From an uncultured Bacteroidales bacterium (GTDB lineage Bacteria; Bacteroidota; Bacteroidia; Bacteroidales; Paludibacteraceae), in assembly GCA_900317745.1 (NCBI GenBank), contig ONHW01000009.1, forward strand, positions 1 to 64,000: a stretch of 64,000 nt of DNA, read 5' to 3'. Numbering within the stretch: the stretch's first letter is position 1; each line of letters opens with the position of its first letter. Of the stretch, positions 36,316 through 45,131 are shown piece by piece. Made by a program: the position numbers and the translations under genes. Below the pieces are notes generated by a model, which did no database searches, was not told the origin of the DNA, and was given only the letters and a program-made list of their open reading frames with translations.

Positions 36316-37623
36316 TTAGATGAATAACAGCTGTACGATTACGTAGATCGGCAAGCAGACGATCAGCGAGAACTTGATCATGTAGCCGAAGAACGACGGC
36401 ATGTCAATACCTGACTGCTCGGCGATTGACTTAACCATGAAGTTAGGTCCGTTACCGATATATGTCAGAGCGCCGAAGAATACAGCACCCATCGATATGG
36501 CTTTCATGAACTCAGGAGCAATACCTGCCACAGCAGTAACTCCTTCAGCTACAGGAAGTGTGGTAGCCGTAGCATGGAAGACCATGGCTGTAGGCGCGTT
36601 GTCCAGGAAGGCGGACAGAGCACCCGTGCAATATACGAACTGCCAAGGCTGGTCAACCGGCAGCGGGTTCTGCTGCAAGAACATCAAAGCTGGTGTCATC
36701 GTGGCAAAGATGCCTAAGAACACACAAGCAACCTCCATGATTGGAACCCAACTGTAACCATTGTCCTCACGAACTTTCTTCTTGGTTGTCAGCCAGCTCA
36801 ATGCAATAATCAGAATGAACGCCCACTCACGCAAGAGTTTGAGATACCACGGCGCATCATGTTCACCCATTGCAGGGATATACGTCGAGTTGATGAACAT
36901 CGTCGAGCAGATAACGCAGAGCAGCCAAACGATATTGATCAGACCGCTCATCTGCAACTTCTTTGCCTCGTGCACATCCGCCATAATGTTTACAGTCGGC
37001 TCCTTGCGGTACAGATACATATCCACTACGAAGTAAACAGCCAGTAGCAACGCTCCCGTTACAAACCACTCGGGCAGCATGTTCTGCATCCACCACATGA
37101 ACGGTGTACCCTTCTGGAACAACAGGAACAACGGAGGATCACCCAGCGGCGAGAGTAAACCACCGCAGTTAGCCACGATAGCGATGAAGAACAATACGGT
37201 GTGAACCTTGTACTTACGTTGCGAGATAGTCTCAAGCAACAGACGGATAAGCAACATAGCAGCTCCGGTTGTACCCATGAACGACGCCAGCACCCATCCG
37301 ATAGCCATGATTACCGTGTTGGTAAGCGGAGTGGCTTTCAGGTCACCACGGATGCAGATACCGCCGGTGGTTACAAACAATGCCATGAGCAGCAGGATAA
37401 ACGGTACGTAGTCGTAGATCATCTGATGAATCAGCTCGTGACTCATACCGTTCACACACAACCAGATACCTACAGGCACACCAAGGATGAGCGATACGTA
37501 CAACTTGTGTACGTTGTGCTCCCACCACTCGCCTACATGAGGAATAAGCGGCAGAATAGCAATGCACAACAGCATCACTACAAACGGGATTAACATCCAC
37601 GCAGGAATCAAATGTTCAATCAT
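36316..37623 (-). CDS. nhaD: NhaD-type sodium/proton antiporter
   Basis: 435 residues from ATG at 37623 (MIEHLIPAWMLIPFV). The reading frame is open further upstream but consists of translated 24-bp repeats (CNRQ phrases) and was rejected. About 12 membrane segments; conserved ion-transporter stretches GGLLSPLGDPPLFLLF, GTTGAAMLLIRLLL and LDNAPTAMVFHATA carry the polar residues in membrane helices. It exports Na+ in exchange for H+. Single gene with its own promoter. Confidence 0.9.
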   Translation of the reverse strand: MIEHLIPAWMLIPFVVMLLCIAILPLIPHVGEWWEHNVHKLYVSLILGVPVGIWLCVNGMSHELIHQMIYDYVPFILLLMALFVTTGGICIRGDLKATPLTNTVIMAIGWVLASFMGTTGAAMLLIRLLLETISQRKYKVHTVLFFIAIVANCGGLLSPLGDPPLFLLFQKGTPFMWWMQNMLPEWFVTGALLLAVYFVVDMYLYRKEPTVNIMADVHEAKKLQMSGLINIVWLLCVICSTMFINSTYIPAMGEHDAPWYLKLLREWAFILIIALSWLTTKKKVREDNGYSWVPIMEVACVFLGIFATMTPALMFLQQNPLPVDQPWQFVYCTGALSAFLDNAPTAMVFHATATTLPVAEGVTAVAGIAPEFMKAISMGAVFFGALTYIGNGPNFMVKSIAEQSGIDMPSFFGYMIKFSLIVCLPIYVIVQLLFI

Positions 37624-37626
37624 GAT

Positions 37627-37698
37627 CAATATAGAGTTTTGTTGATTGCAAATACAAGGTTTTTGTCGATTGCAAATACAAGGGCTTTGTCGATTGCA
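37627..37698 (-). repeat. 24-bp tandem repeat in the nhaD leader
   Basis: Three units of 24 bp; on the minus strand two near-identical copies of TGCAATCGACAAA-n-CCTTGTATT (37698-37675 and 37674-37651) and a decayed third (37650-37627) ending three bases before the ATG. All lie between the promoter and the start codon, so they are transcribed. Confidence 0.85.
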
Positions 37699-37712
37699 CA
37701 CATTAACCGATA

Positions 37713-37744
37713 CAAAGGTACAATTTTTTTTCGATATTTGCAAA
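37713..37744 (-). promoter_or_regulatory. nhaD promoter
   Basis: TTTG (37744-37741, TTTGCAAATATC), 20 bases, TACCTTTG (37720-37713). The same 12-base -33 stretch occurs in the dnaA promoter. Confidence 0.8.
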
Positions 37745-37926
37745 TTTTTGACAGAAAAAGTAAAATATTTCTTCGTATTTCTTCCAAATACCGCTATTCG
37801 GGAAGATCTGACGCATCACAAAGATACAAAAAACAAGCTTAGATACAAAAGCGCAGATACAAAAAAATAAGCTATGCATCACGCATAACTTATTTCCCAA
37901 AACTATTTACTCTTTTCCTTGTTGTG

Positions 37927-37999
37927 TGTCCCCCGAGGGACTCGAACCCTCGACCCACTGATTAAGAGTCAGTTGCTCTACCAACTGAGCTAGGGAGAC
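37927..37999 (-). tRNA. tRNA-Lys (anticodon CTT)
   Basis: 73 bases. Acceptor GTCTCCC pairs with GGGGGAC (one G-U), D-arm GCTC...GAGC, anticodon stem ACTGA/TCAGT with loop CTCTTAA (anticodon CTT), T-arm GAGGG-TTCGAGT-CCCTC, discriminator A. The 3' CCA is not encoded. It stands alone between nhaD and the C_GCAxxG_C_C gene. Confidence 0.97.
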
Positions 38000-38113
38000 A
38001 TTTGCGTGTGGTTGGTAATCTTGTTTCACGCAAACCGAATGCAAAAGTACGGCAAATTTTTCAAAATTCCAAATTTTTGAGCCTTATAGCCTTATTTTTG
38101 CCTGTTATTCGGA

Positions 38114-38593
38114 CTAATTGCCAAGTGCGCCTTGCAATCGCTCGCAATATATCCGCGTAGCGGACTCCACCATACGCAGACAGGGACGTTGGCGGTAATA
38201 CTCCGCTGTGCGTGCGTCAGGTGTGGGAGGTGTAGGCGCATCTTTGCGTAGTTGCAGCAGTTCGCGGCACAGGTATGAGCCGTTCTGTTCGGAAAACCGG
38301 TGTACAAGTGCCTGTACATTCTTGTAGTTAGCCTGCTTGCCGGCAGCATCCTCCGCCTGCGTGGCACCCGACTGCAAGCCCTCCAGCATCACCATAGCTG
38401 AACATGCTCCGCACATCTCACGCAAACGCCCTACTCCGCCGCCGAATGAAGCTGACAGACGGGCAGACTGCTGCTCGGGTATATCGTACAGGTCCGCCAG
38501 AGCCATGAATACGGCTTGCGAACAATTGTACCCGCTCATAAACAGTTCGCGGGCACGCTCTACACGTTGTTCGATATTGATGGAAGTAGCCAT
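38114..38593 (-). CDS. C_GCAxxG_C_C family protein
   Basis: 159 residues. The family name pattern is visible: YNCSQAV, then REMCGACSAMVM (C-GCAxxG form), SYLCRELL and RPCLRMVESA. These redox-type cysteines are typical of a small family thought to act in electron transfer or metal handling; the function is not known. No signal peptide. It starts 37 bases after dnaA on the same strand and could be cotranscribed with it. Confidence 0.85.
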   Translation of the reverse strand: MATSINIEQRVERARELFMSGYNCSQAVFMALADLYDIPEQQSARLSASFGGGVGRLREMCGACSAMVMLEGLQSGATQAEDAAGKQANYKNVQALVHRFSEQNGSYLCRELLQLRKDAPTPPTPDARTAEYYRQRPCLRMVESATRIYCERLQGALGN

Positions 38594-38630
38594 AGTTGTT
38601 AGATATAAAAAAGGCTATCAGGTGATCCTG

Positions 38631-40016
38631 TTAGCCTGCCAACTGATTTTCGATATGATGTACGCGTTGCCCGAGCACAATATTCTCCGCCAACGTGCCG
38701 TTGAGCACATCCAGGGCGTGCATAACCGTTGCATGCGTACGGTTGCCAATGTTGCGGCCTATATCGGACAACGACATATTCGTATATTGCTTGGCAAGAT
38801 ACATAGCCACCTGACGTGCTATAACCACGTCACGCTGACGGCTTTGCGAGTTCAACGCCTCGGGCGATATATGGAACTCCTCGCATACGGCATCGGTTAT
38901 GTCTGCCAGATTACGCTCGCGCGGCTTGAGTTCCACTATACGTCCTACCACCTCGGTAGCAAGTTTCATATCGATCTCACAGTCGCCGATTGTTGAATAT
39001 GCCAGCAGGGCTGCCAATACACCTTCCAGGTCACGTACGTTGTCGCGTACGTTGTTGGCGATGAACTCCACAATCTCCATCGACATCGATACGCCGTCGC
39101 GATGCATCTTGTTGAGCAGGATGTTCTTGCGCAGTTCGTAATCGGGCTTACTCATCTCGGCTGCCAATCCCCACTTGAATCGGCTGAGCAAACGCTCCTC
39201 CAGGTCACGCATGTCTTTTGGAGAGCGGTCGGAGGTAAGGATGATCTGCTTGCCGGACTGCTGCAGATAGTTGAAGATGTGGAAGAACGTGTCCTGCGTC
39301 GCGCGCTTGCCCGCGCCTGCTATATATTGTATATCATCCACGATGAGCACATCAATCGTCTGATAGAACAGCAGGAAGTCGGGTATCTGGTTGTGGGCGG
39401 CAGCATCCTGATATTGCAGCTGGAAGGTGTTGGCTGTGACGTACAACACACGTTTCTGCGGCAGCAGACGTTTCACCTCGTTGCCTATGGCGTTAGCCAG
39501 GTGGGTTTTGCCTACTCCGCTACCGCCGTAGATGAACATCGGGTTGAAACTGCCCCGTCCCGGAGCTGCAGCAACCGACAGAGCCACCGTACGCGCCAGT
39601 TTGTTGGCGTCGCCTTGTACGAACGAGTCAAACGTATAGTCGGTATTCAACTGACTGTTGAAGTCCGGCTCGTCCTTCAGATCGGGCTGCTGTTGCAACA
39701 TTGCCGGTACGGCATGGGTCTGCGATACATCGGAGGGGATATTCACGCCCGCGTTCGTGTGCGAATCTATTTGTACGCGATACTCCAGGCGTGTTTGCGG
39801 ACCGAACATGCGGAACAGCACCTTCGACAGCAAGGTCAGGTAGTTCTCCTCGATATACTCGACGATGAACTGCGACTTAACCTGCAGAACCAGTATGTTG
39901 TTTTCGAAACTTAGCGCCTGGATCGGAGCAAACCAGGTCATATACACAGACTGCGTGAGGTTATCACGCAAAATCTGTTGACACTCGGTCCATATGACTT
40001 GTACATTCTTTTCCAT
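38631..40016 (-). CDS. dnaA: Chromosomal replication initiator DnaA
   Basis: 461 residues from ATG at 40016 (MEKNVQVIWTECQQIL). Domain I is at about 1-85, a variable linker at about 85-130, the AAA+ domain has Walker A GGSGVGKTHLANAIG and Walker B VLIVDDIQYI, and domain IV ends with ISDIGRNIGNRTHATVMHALD. The usual GRDHST signature is here GNRTHAT, a small departure. It melts the origin and starts replication. A promoter and a leader hairpin precede it; no convincing cluster of DnaA boxes was found next to the gene. Confidence 0.97.
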   Translation of the reverse strand: MEKNVQVIWTECQQILRDNLTQSVYMTWFAPIQALSFENNILVLQVKSQFIVEYIEENYLTLLSKVLFRMFGPQTRLEYRVQIDSHTNAGVNIPSDVSQTHAVPAMLQQQPDLKDEPDFNSQLNTDYTFDSFVQGDANKLARTVALSVAAAPGRGSFNPMFIYGGSGVGKTHLANAIGNEVKRLLPQKRVLYVTANTFQLQYQDAAAHNQIPDFLLFYQTIDVLIVDDIQYIAGAGKRATQDTFFHIFNYLQQSGKQIILTSDRSPKDMRDLEERLLSRFKWGLAAEMSKPDYELRKNILLNKMHRDGVSMSMEIVEFIANNVRDNVRDLEGVLAALLAYSTIGDCEIDMKLATEVVGRIVELKPRERNLADITDAVCEEFHISPEALNSQSRQRDVVIARQVAMYLAKQYTNMSLSDIGRNIGNRTHATVMHALDVLNGTLAENIVLGQRVHHIENQLAG

Positions 40017-40031
40017 ATAGCGCAAAAGAAA

Positions 40032-40049
40032 TCGGAGCATGTTCTCCGA
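40032..40049 (-). promoter_or_regulatory. Small hairpin in the dnaA leader
   Basis: TCGGAG, loop AACATG, CTCCGA, between the promoter and the ATG, ending 16 bases before the start codon. A six-base stem, so only moderately stable. Confidence 0.4.
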
Positions 40050-40058
40050 AATCGAGTG

Positions 40059-40090
40059 CAAAGGTACTACTTTTTTTTGATATTTGCAAA
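40059..40090 (-). promoter_or_regulatory. dnaA promoter
   Basis: TTTG (40090-40087, TTTGCAAATATC), 20 bases, TACCTTTG (40066-40059). Confidence 0.85.
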
Positions 40091-40332
40091 TTTTTGCGAA
40101 TGACGCATTTTGTCAGTTTTCGCACCCTCTAAAATATCAATCAGTTACGAATTGCCAACTGATAATCAACTAATTGCAAAAGTTATAAACATGCAACTGT
40201 TTGATTTTTAATAGGGCTTTTCAAAATAAGATTCAGGTTCGTTGGCGCAATTTTGCGGTAGTTAGGCAGAAATCCGCATTTTATGCTCTACAACATTTTT
40301 TTCTTATTTATAATTTGTAAGAATAAGGGTCT
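40091..40332. other. AT-rich gap upstream of dnaA
   Basis: About 240 AT-rich bases between dnaA and the GNAT gene. One site, TTATAAACA near 40183, resembles a DnaA box with two mismatches. I see no clear box cluster or DUE, so an origin is not called. Confidence 0.4.
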
Positions 40333-40890
40333 TTAAAGTGGACTTTGCAATACGAAAATATCTCCCTCGTTTACCCAGTTCGGAAGGCATGCAACAGTAT
40401 GAAAACCAACAGATTGAAACAATTTTAGTGAGGGAATATTGTCAGTTTTTACGAGTGCGTACAAAAACCGAAAGCACAGAATATTAGCCACATACGTTTT
40501 TAGTTGCAGGAGTGCCCGGGTACCTAAACGGCGTTTGCGCCATACGGGTGAGAGATAAATTGCCACAGCCGCTTTCCTGTTCCGGATGTCCACGTTGTAC
40601 AAGTCGATACATCCGACCGGCTGTGGGGCTGTTGTTTTGACCCGCTCTTCCCTGCCCTGTTCTGCCTCGTTGGATTCGTTTTCGTCGCTCAGACAGATCA
40701 TCAGGCGCAACTGTCCGTCCTTGTAGATATCGCCTGTTGTACGCATGATATAATCGCGCAAATCCGCCTTTGAGAGCGGATTATGCGTATCTCCGTCCAG
40801 CCAGGCGGCAGAGTCGTTCTCCCATTCATAGAGTAGCGGCAGGTCGTCCGGCTCGAGTTTGCGAAGCGTTATGTGCGATTGGTCAGGCAT
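40333..40890 (-). CDS. GNAT family N-acetyltransferase
   Basis: 185 residues. It starts ITLRKLEPDDLPLLYEWEND, the common opening of RimJ/RimL or SpeG-type acetyltransferases. The acetyl-CoA loop is in YLSPVWRKRRLGTRALLQL (R/Q-x-x-G-x-G/A form), followed by LFQSVGFHTVACLPNW. An unusual polar, charged insert (ENESNEAEQGREERVKTT) interrupts strands 3 and 4. The substrate is unknown. It lies 33 bases upstream of the HAD-like gene on the same strand. Confidence 0.85.
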   Translation of the reverse strand: MPDQSHITLRKLEPDDLPLLYEWENDSAAWLDGDTHNPLSKADLRDYIMRTTGDIYKDGQLRLMICLSDENESNEAEQGREERVKTTAPQPVGCIDLYNVDIRNRKAAVAIYLSPVWRKRRLGTRALLQLKTYVANILCFRFLYALVKTDNIPSLKLFQSVGFHTVACLPNWVNEGDIFVLQSPL

Positions 40891-40922
40891 CGGTCAACAA
40901 TTGGGACACATGCAGGCGGATA

Positions 40923-41345
40923 TTACGAGAACAGCCTTTGCAGGAACGATTGTTTGCGCTGGGGTTTCTCGTCGTCGAAATGATGTTCGGCGGGTTGCAG
41001 GGCTTTGCCGCTGTGTATCATCTGATAGATCACTCCCCAGTCGGGCAGTCCGCCCAGGTTATGGTCGTCGATGAAGACGTCGGCATCCAGTTTTCGTGCT
41101 ATGCGCATGTCGGGTGTCTCCTCGGGAAAGGCGGCATTCACGGCATAGAACTCCAGTCCGCGCTCCTTACAATAGTTAACGGCATCGTCCAGCAGTTGTC
41201 CTTCGCGACAGGTGTACAGGATGATCTGGCACATATCCTCGCGTTGCAACTTCTTGAGCGTCTCGATGGCAAACGGTATAGGCTTGCCAATCTGCGGATA
41301 AGCGTGGGTAACAATCGTTCCGTCAAAATCTACGGCAATCTTCAT
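40923..41345 (-). CDS. Small HAD-like phosphatase
   Basis: 140 residues from ATG at 41345 (MKIAVDFDGTIV). Motif I is DFDGTI, motif II ILYTCREG (Thr), and DVFIDDHN is the acidic motif. There is no cap domain, so it is a minimal HAD enzyme, a form common in Bacteroidales and also in phages. Longer upstream frames overlap the next gene and look random. The C-terminal tail (DDEKPQRKQSFLQRLFS) is basic. The substrate is unknown. Confidence 0.8.
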   Translation of the reverse strand: MKIAVDFDGTIVTHAYPQIGKPIPFAIETLKKLQREDMCQIILYTCREGQLLDDAVNYCKERGLEFYAVNAAFPEETPDMRIARKLDADVFIDDHNLGGLPDWGVIYQMIHSGKALQPAEHHFDDEKPQRKQSFLQRLFS

Positions 41346-41410
41346 ATATGATAGGTTTTTACTTGTTATACAATGGGTTAACGATACGTGTTGTGCAACG
41401 TGTGCAATGG

Positions 41411-41914
41411 TTAGTACGTATCTTTGTCGTCGGTAGGCGTCAGCTCCTGTTCTGTTTTTGCCTCTCCGGGTTTGGTGAACACGAGTGCCACGGCTCCGAT
41501 AGCCGCGAGCCACAGCATGGGTTTGTATGCTCCGAGCAGCATATATGCCACCAGGCTCAACGCGGCAGCCATAGCTATGAATCCCATACGCAACGTGGCA
41601 TAGGTGTAGTAGGTGTCATAGCGGAGGTCTTCGTTCTCAATCTTGGCAATCTTCGCGCACGCGCGCTTAAATCCGTATAACGCGCCCGGGATAACTGCCA
41701 GGGTGAAGAGGATAGCGCCGTACTGGAAGATCATGCCTATCGTCTCGTTAGGCTCAAACAGTTTGAACGGTTCGCCGTTCTGTGCAAGCGAATCGTAGTT
41801 CAGATACCATATAGCGCCGAACAACAGGATGATCAGCACGTACAGTACATAGTAAGCAATCTTCATGCTCGACAGCCATTCTGTCTTGCTCATGTGGCGG
41901 TTGGGTTTAAGCAT
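41411..41914 (-). CDS. Conserved membrane protein, function unknown
   Basis: 167 residues with four hydrophobic segments (about 20-38, 60-82, 110-128, 134-150). The N-terminus is cytoplasmic and basic; the C-terminal tail is acidic and Thr-rich (PGEAKTEQELTPTDDKDTY). No recognised family. It starts 28 bases after recR. An internal ATG eight codons in would also serve. Confidence 0.6.
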   Translation of the reverse strand: MLKPNRHMSKTEWLSSMKIAYYVLYVLIILLFGAIWYLNYDSLAQNGEPFKLFEPNETIGMIFQYGAILFTLAVIPGALYGFKRACAKIAKIENEDLRYDTYYTYATLRMGFIAMAAALSLVAYMLLGAYKPMLWLAAIGAVALVFTKPGEAKTEQELTPTDDKDTY

Positions 41915-41941
41915 AGCAGTTCGTATTTATGTGTTAGTTGT

Positions 41942-42568
41942 TTATCCGTTGAATATGGTTCGGTTGATGATGGAGCGTCCGAGGGTTATCTCGTCGGTAT
42001 ATTCGAGTTCGTTGCCTATGGCAACGCCACGCGCTATGAGCGACACGGTCAGATCTTCCGTCGGTCGTCCGGCTTGCTCCAGACTGTTCATTATTCGTCT
42101 GTACAGGTAGAAGTTCGTTGTATCGCCTTCCATCGTTGTGGGCAGGGCGAGGATCACTTCTTTTATATCGCCTGTGAGCACACGTTCCACCAGTTTGTCG
42201 GCTTCTATATCTTTGGGGCCGATGCCGTCAATGGGGGATATGACGCCTCCCAACACATGATACACGCCGCGGTACTGACCGGTGTTCTCTATCGACATCA
42301 CGTCCTGGATGTTCTCCACCACGCATATCGTAGCATGGTCGCGCTTGGGATTGCGGCATATAGGGCACATCTCCGTATCGCTGATGTTCCTGCACTCGCT
42401 ACAGTAGTGTACCTCGCGTTTGAGCCGTGTGAGCGAGTCGGCAAACCCTTGCACATCGCTCTCGGGTTGGCGTAACAGGTGCAACACGAGCCGCAAGGCT
42501 GTTTTCCGCCCTACTCCCGGCAGCGAGGCAAACGAGTTGACTGCGTTATCTAACAGTTGGCTTTCCAT
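41942..42568 (-). CDS. recR: Recombination protein RecR
   Basis: 208 residues. Helix-hairpin-helix start ([20 protein letters not shown]), the C4 zinc finger [16 protein letters not shown], then the Toprim domain with [13 protein letters not shown]. It loads RecA at gaps together with RecO/RecF. The ATG overlaps the stop of the RSH gene upstream (TAATG), so its expression is coupled to (p)ppGpp synthetase translation. Confidence 0.95.
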   Translation of the reverse strand: MESQLLDNAVNSFASLPGVGRKTALRLVLHLLRQPESDVQGFADSLTRLKREVHYCSECRNISDTEMCPICRNPKRDHATICVVENIQDVMSIENTGQYRGVYHVLGGVISPIDGIGPKDIEADKLVERVLTGDIKEVILALPTTMEGDTTNFYLYRRIMNSLEQAGRPTEDLTVSLIARGVAIGNELEYTDEITLGRSIINRTIFNG

Positions 42569-44052
42569 TACTTATGGTTTTTACTGTCATCCGCATGGCT
42601 GGCTGCTTTGCCGGGAGCACCCGGCTTCCACCTCGCCGGTATGACTCTGTACGGGTACCTCTCGCGCATGTTCATCGCGTTCGGGCAGTCGCAATGGTGG
42701 ATGCGGATACCTTTCGTCACGCTGATGAACCCGAAGATCGGGTCACCGGGCTGCGGATTGCAGCACTTGGAGAGTGCATAATCGACGTTCTTGACGTTGA
42801 TATCCACCTCCAGCGCCAGTGCCGAACTGTGGGCGTTCGGTATGAACTCGCGTTGCGGGCTGACGGGCATGCTGACATTATCCAGGTCGGCATACAACTC
42901 CTTGATTCGCTGCACATCCTCCTTGCCCGAAGCCAGAGCCTGGTAGAAGTCCGAGATGGCTTTGTAGCCCAGTTTGAGCACGAGTTTGGTTATGTGTGCC
43001 TCGTCGTAGTCGATCTTCCAGTTCTTCAGGCGTCGTTCGAGCAGTTCGCGTCCTTCTGCAGCCTGCTTGTACTCTATCTCCTTGAGTGCCTGGCGGATCT
43101 TGTTCTTCGCCTTGGTGGACTTGACATAGTTCAGCCAGTCAGCCGAGGGGTGCTGGTTCGGCGAGGTATTGATCTCCACCTGGTCGCCGTTCTGCAGTTC
43201 TTGCCGTATGCTGACGTGCTGGCCTCGGATACGACCGCCCACGCAGCGGCAGCCCACTTCGGAGTGAATACTGAACGCAAAGTCCAGTACCGTCGCTCCT
43301 GCGGGCAGACGTCTGAGATCGCCTGTCGGGGTGAACACATAGACGCTCTGTTTGTCCGTGTTCAGGCGGTTGCCGTCCACACCTTTGTATGCCCAGTGTG
43401 CAGCCACACCTTTCTCCGCCACCTCGTCCATACGTCGTGTACGGATCTGCACCTCCACCCATTTGTTCTCCGGTCCGAGTACGGTGGTATGCAGACTCTC
43501 GTAGCCGTTCTCCTTGGGCACGCTCAGCCAGTCGCGCAAGCGCTTGGGATTGGGCTGGTACATGTCCGTGATGATCGAATAGACCTGCCAGCAGTCCTGT
43601 TTCTCGCGCTCCAACGGCGAGTCCAGAATGATGCGGATGGCAAACAGGTCGTATATGCGGTCGATATCACAATGCTGCACCTGCATCTTGTGGTAGATCG
43701 AGTGGATGGATTTCGGTCTGCCTTTGATCGTGAACTCGAATCCTGCGTCCTTCAGTTTCTTCTCCAGCGGCGTGATGAACGAGGCGATGTATGCGTCGCG
43801 TTCGGTCTTTTTGGCAGCCAGTTCGTGGGCTATATACTTGTATTTGGTATAATCGGTAAACTTGAGTGCCAGATCCTCCATCTCGGTCTTGATCTGGTAC
43901 AGACCCAACCTGTGCGCCAGCGGGGCATGCAGGTCGGCAGTCTCGTTGGCTACATGACGACGACGGTCGCTGTCGCCCTCTTTGTCCAAGGCGCGCAACA
44001 ACTCCAGACGCTCGAGCAATATGTCGTACAATACCTTGTTGCTATCTTCCAT
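42568..44052 (-). CDS. Short RelA/SpoT homologue lacking the HD hydrolase and ACT domains
   Basis: 494 residues against about 730-750 for full-length Rel. It begins where the HD hydrolase domain normally ends: [13 protein letters not shown] corresponds to the end of the usual LADRLHNMRTL stretch and lacks the HD-domain metal residues. The synthetase domain is complete: [29 protein letters not shown] (111-123), [23 protein letters not shown] and WVEVQIRT...HW. TGS follows (about 235-295), then the CC/zinc-finger region [16 protein letters not shown] (430-431 Cys pair, HHCDCPN). It stops soon after, without the terminal ACT/RRM domain. Prediction: (p)ppGpp synthesis without hydrolysis. The ATG at 44052 has its own promoter; the upstream DNA is AT-rich and encodes no HD domain. 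Confidence 0.88.
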   Translation of the reverse strand: MEDSNKVLYDILLERLELLRALDKEGDSDRRRHVANETADLHAPLAHRLGLYQIKTEMEDLALKFTDYTKYKYIAHELAAKKTERDAYIASFITPLEKKLKDAGFEFTIKGRPKSIHSIYHKMQVQHCDIDRIYDLFAIRIILDSPLEREKQDCWQVYSIITDMYQPNPKRLRDWLSVPKENGYESLHTTVLGPENKWVEVQIRTRRMDEVAEKGVAAHWAYKGVDGNRLNTDKQSVYVFTPTGDLRRLPAGATVLDFAFSIHSEVGCRCVGGRIRGQHVSIRQELQNGDQVEINTSPNQHPSADWLNYVKSTKAKNKIRQALKEIEYKQAAEGRELLERRLKNWKIDYDEAHITKLVLKLGYKAISDFYQALASGKEDVQRIKELYADLDNVSMPVSPQREFIPNAHSSALALEVDINVKNVDYALSKCCNPQPGDPIFGFISVTKGIRIHHCDCPNAMNMRERYPYRVIPARWKPGAPGKAASHADDSKNHK

Positions 44053-44150
44053 AGTTATGTGGTAATAATTTTTTGCAAATTTTGCACCCGGTAAGGGCAA
44101 AATATATCTGTTTTTGACATAATTCTGCAAATACATGCACAAATTCCATG

Positions 44151-44181
44151 CAAAAATAAAAAAAAATTTGCAAATATCAAA
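44151..44181 (-). promoter_or_regulatory. Promoter of the RSH gene
   Basis: TTTG (44181-44178), 19 bases, TATTTTTG (44158-44151). It interleaves with the divergent plus-strand promoter at 44167-44198. Confidence 0.6.
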
Positions 44182-44198
44182 ATATTTTTGTAAATTTG
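44167..44198 (+). promoter_or_regulatory. Promoter of the conserved hypothetical gene
   Basis: TTTG (44167-44170, TTTGCAAATATC), 20 bases, TAAATTTG (44191-44198), 60 bases before the ATG at 44258. Confidence 0.8.
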
Positions 44199-44257
44199 CA
44201 GAGTTTTGTTGTGAACTATATTATTTTTGATACATAATTAAACAAAATAACACATAC

Positions 44258-45007
44258 ATGAAAACTACATTCCGTATTTTACTTGCCTGCGCGATTGTCT
44301 TTCTGACATACATCTGCGTGGACAGTGTTGTTACCCCTATTGAGTTTGAGGAGACCCGCGTACAGCGCGAGGAAGCCGTTGTCAAGAACTTGATTCACAT
44401 CCGTACGGCGGAGGTGGAGTTCAAGAACCAAAACGGCCGCTTCATCGCCGATGCCGACTCCCTGCTCTTGTTCCTGAAGACCGCTCCGAAAAAAGAGGTG
44501 CTCAAGGAAGGTTCGCTTACCGACAAACAACTCGAGGCAGGCATGACCGAGCACAAGGCTGTCAAGATCATCGACAAAGCCAAGGCTAAAGCCATGAGCA
44601 AACTCAAGACTGACGACCAGGAGGCTATCTACGAGTACATCTGGGCGAACGACAAGGACATCAAGGACGCCGGCCTGCAGGGCTTCCGCCGCGATACCAT
44701 CGAGCGCAACATGATCGAGACGCTCTACAAAGGTGAGTTCACAGCCGAGAACATCGACCAGATCGTGCTTATCCCCTACTCCGACAACCTCCGCTTCGAG
44801 ATTGAGGTCAACGACAACTACAAGACCTCGCAAGGCATTCACGTGCCGCTGTTCGAGGCACGCGCGCCGTTCGAGACCTATCTGGCTGACCAGGACAAGC
44901 AGGAACTCGTCAACCTTATCGACAAAGAGCAGAAACTCGAGCACTATCCCGGACTGAAAGTAGGTTCGATCGACGCTCCGAACAACAACGCCGGTAACTG
45001 GGAATAG
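44258..45007 (+). CDS. Conserved membrane-anchored hypothetical protein
   Basis: 249 residues. One N-terminal membrane segment (about 6-26), no cleavable signal evident. The periplasmic part starts EETRVQREEAVVKNLIHIRTAEVEFKNQNG, which resembles the post-helix segment of type IV pilin-like or GspG-like proteins, but no pilin cleavage site is present. A Lys/Ala-rich helix (KIIDKAKAKAMSKL) follows. The C-terminus carries ARAPFETYLADQDKQELVNLIDKE. I know similar proteins only as conserved Bacteroidales hypotheticals. The gene is divergent from RSH with overlapping promoters. Confidence 0.7.
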   Translation: MKTTFRILLACAIVFLTYICVDSVVTPIEFEETRVQREEAVVKNLIHIRTAEVEFKNQNGRFIADADSLLLFLKTAPKKEVLKEGSLTDKQLEAGMTEHKAVKIIDKAKAKAMSKLKTDDQEAIYEYIWANDKDIKDAGLQGFRRDTIERNMIETLYKGEFTAENIDQIVLIPYSDNLRFEIEVNDNYKTSQGIHVPLFEARAPFETYLADQDKQELVNLIDKEQKLEHYPGLKVGSIDAPNNNAGNWE

Positions 45008-45008
45008 C

Positions 45009-45049
45009 GCATCGGCAATGCGATCGCACCGGATGCCGCCCTGCGGCAT
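45009..45049 (+). terminator. Two hairpins after the conserved hypothetical gene
   Basis: CGCAT-CGGCA-ATGCG just after the stop and ATGCCGC-CCT-GCGGCAT at 45033-45049. There is no T-run after either, so Rho-independent termination is uncertain. Confidence 0.45.
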
Positions 45050-45131
45050 AAAAGCGACGCATGCCTCTGCTTTTCCCCACCACAAGCGCTACGCTGGTTT
45101 GTGTCGGGGACCCTATAAATGATGAAACAGC

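Noticed and set aside
37624..37743. N-terminal extension of NhaD
   Set aside because: The extension is only translated 24-bp repeat and lies across the promoter; ATG at 37623 fits the membrane protein.
40091..40332. Replication origin beside dnaA
   Set aside because: Only one poor DnaA-box-like site was seen. GC skew or a genome-wide box search would be needed; a cluster of boxes there would reverse this.
42574..44094. 506-codon plus-strand open frame
   Set aside because: Exactly antisense to the RSH gene, whose motifs are unmistakable. The frame has no domain, signal or promoter.
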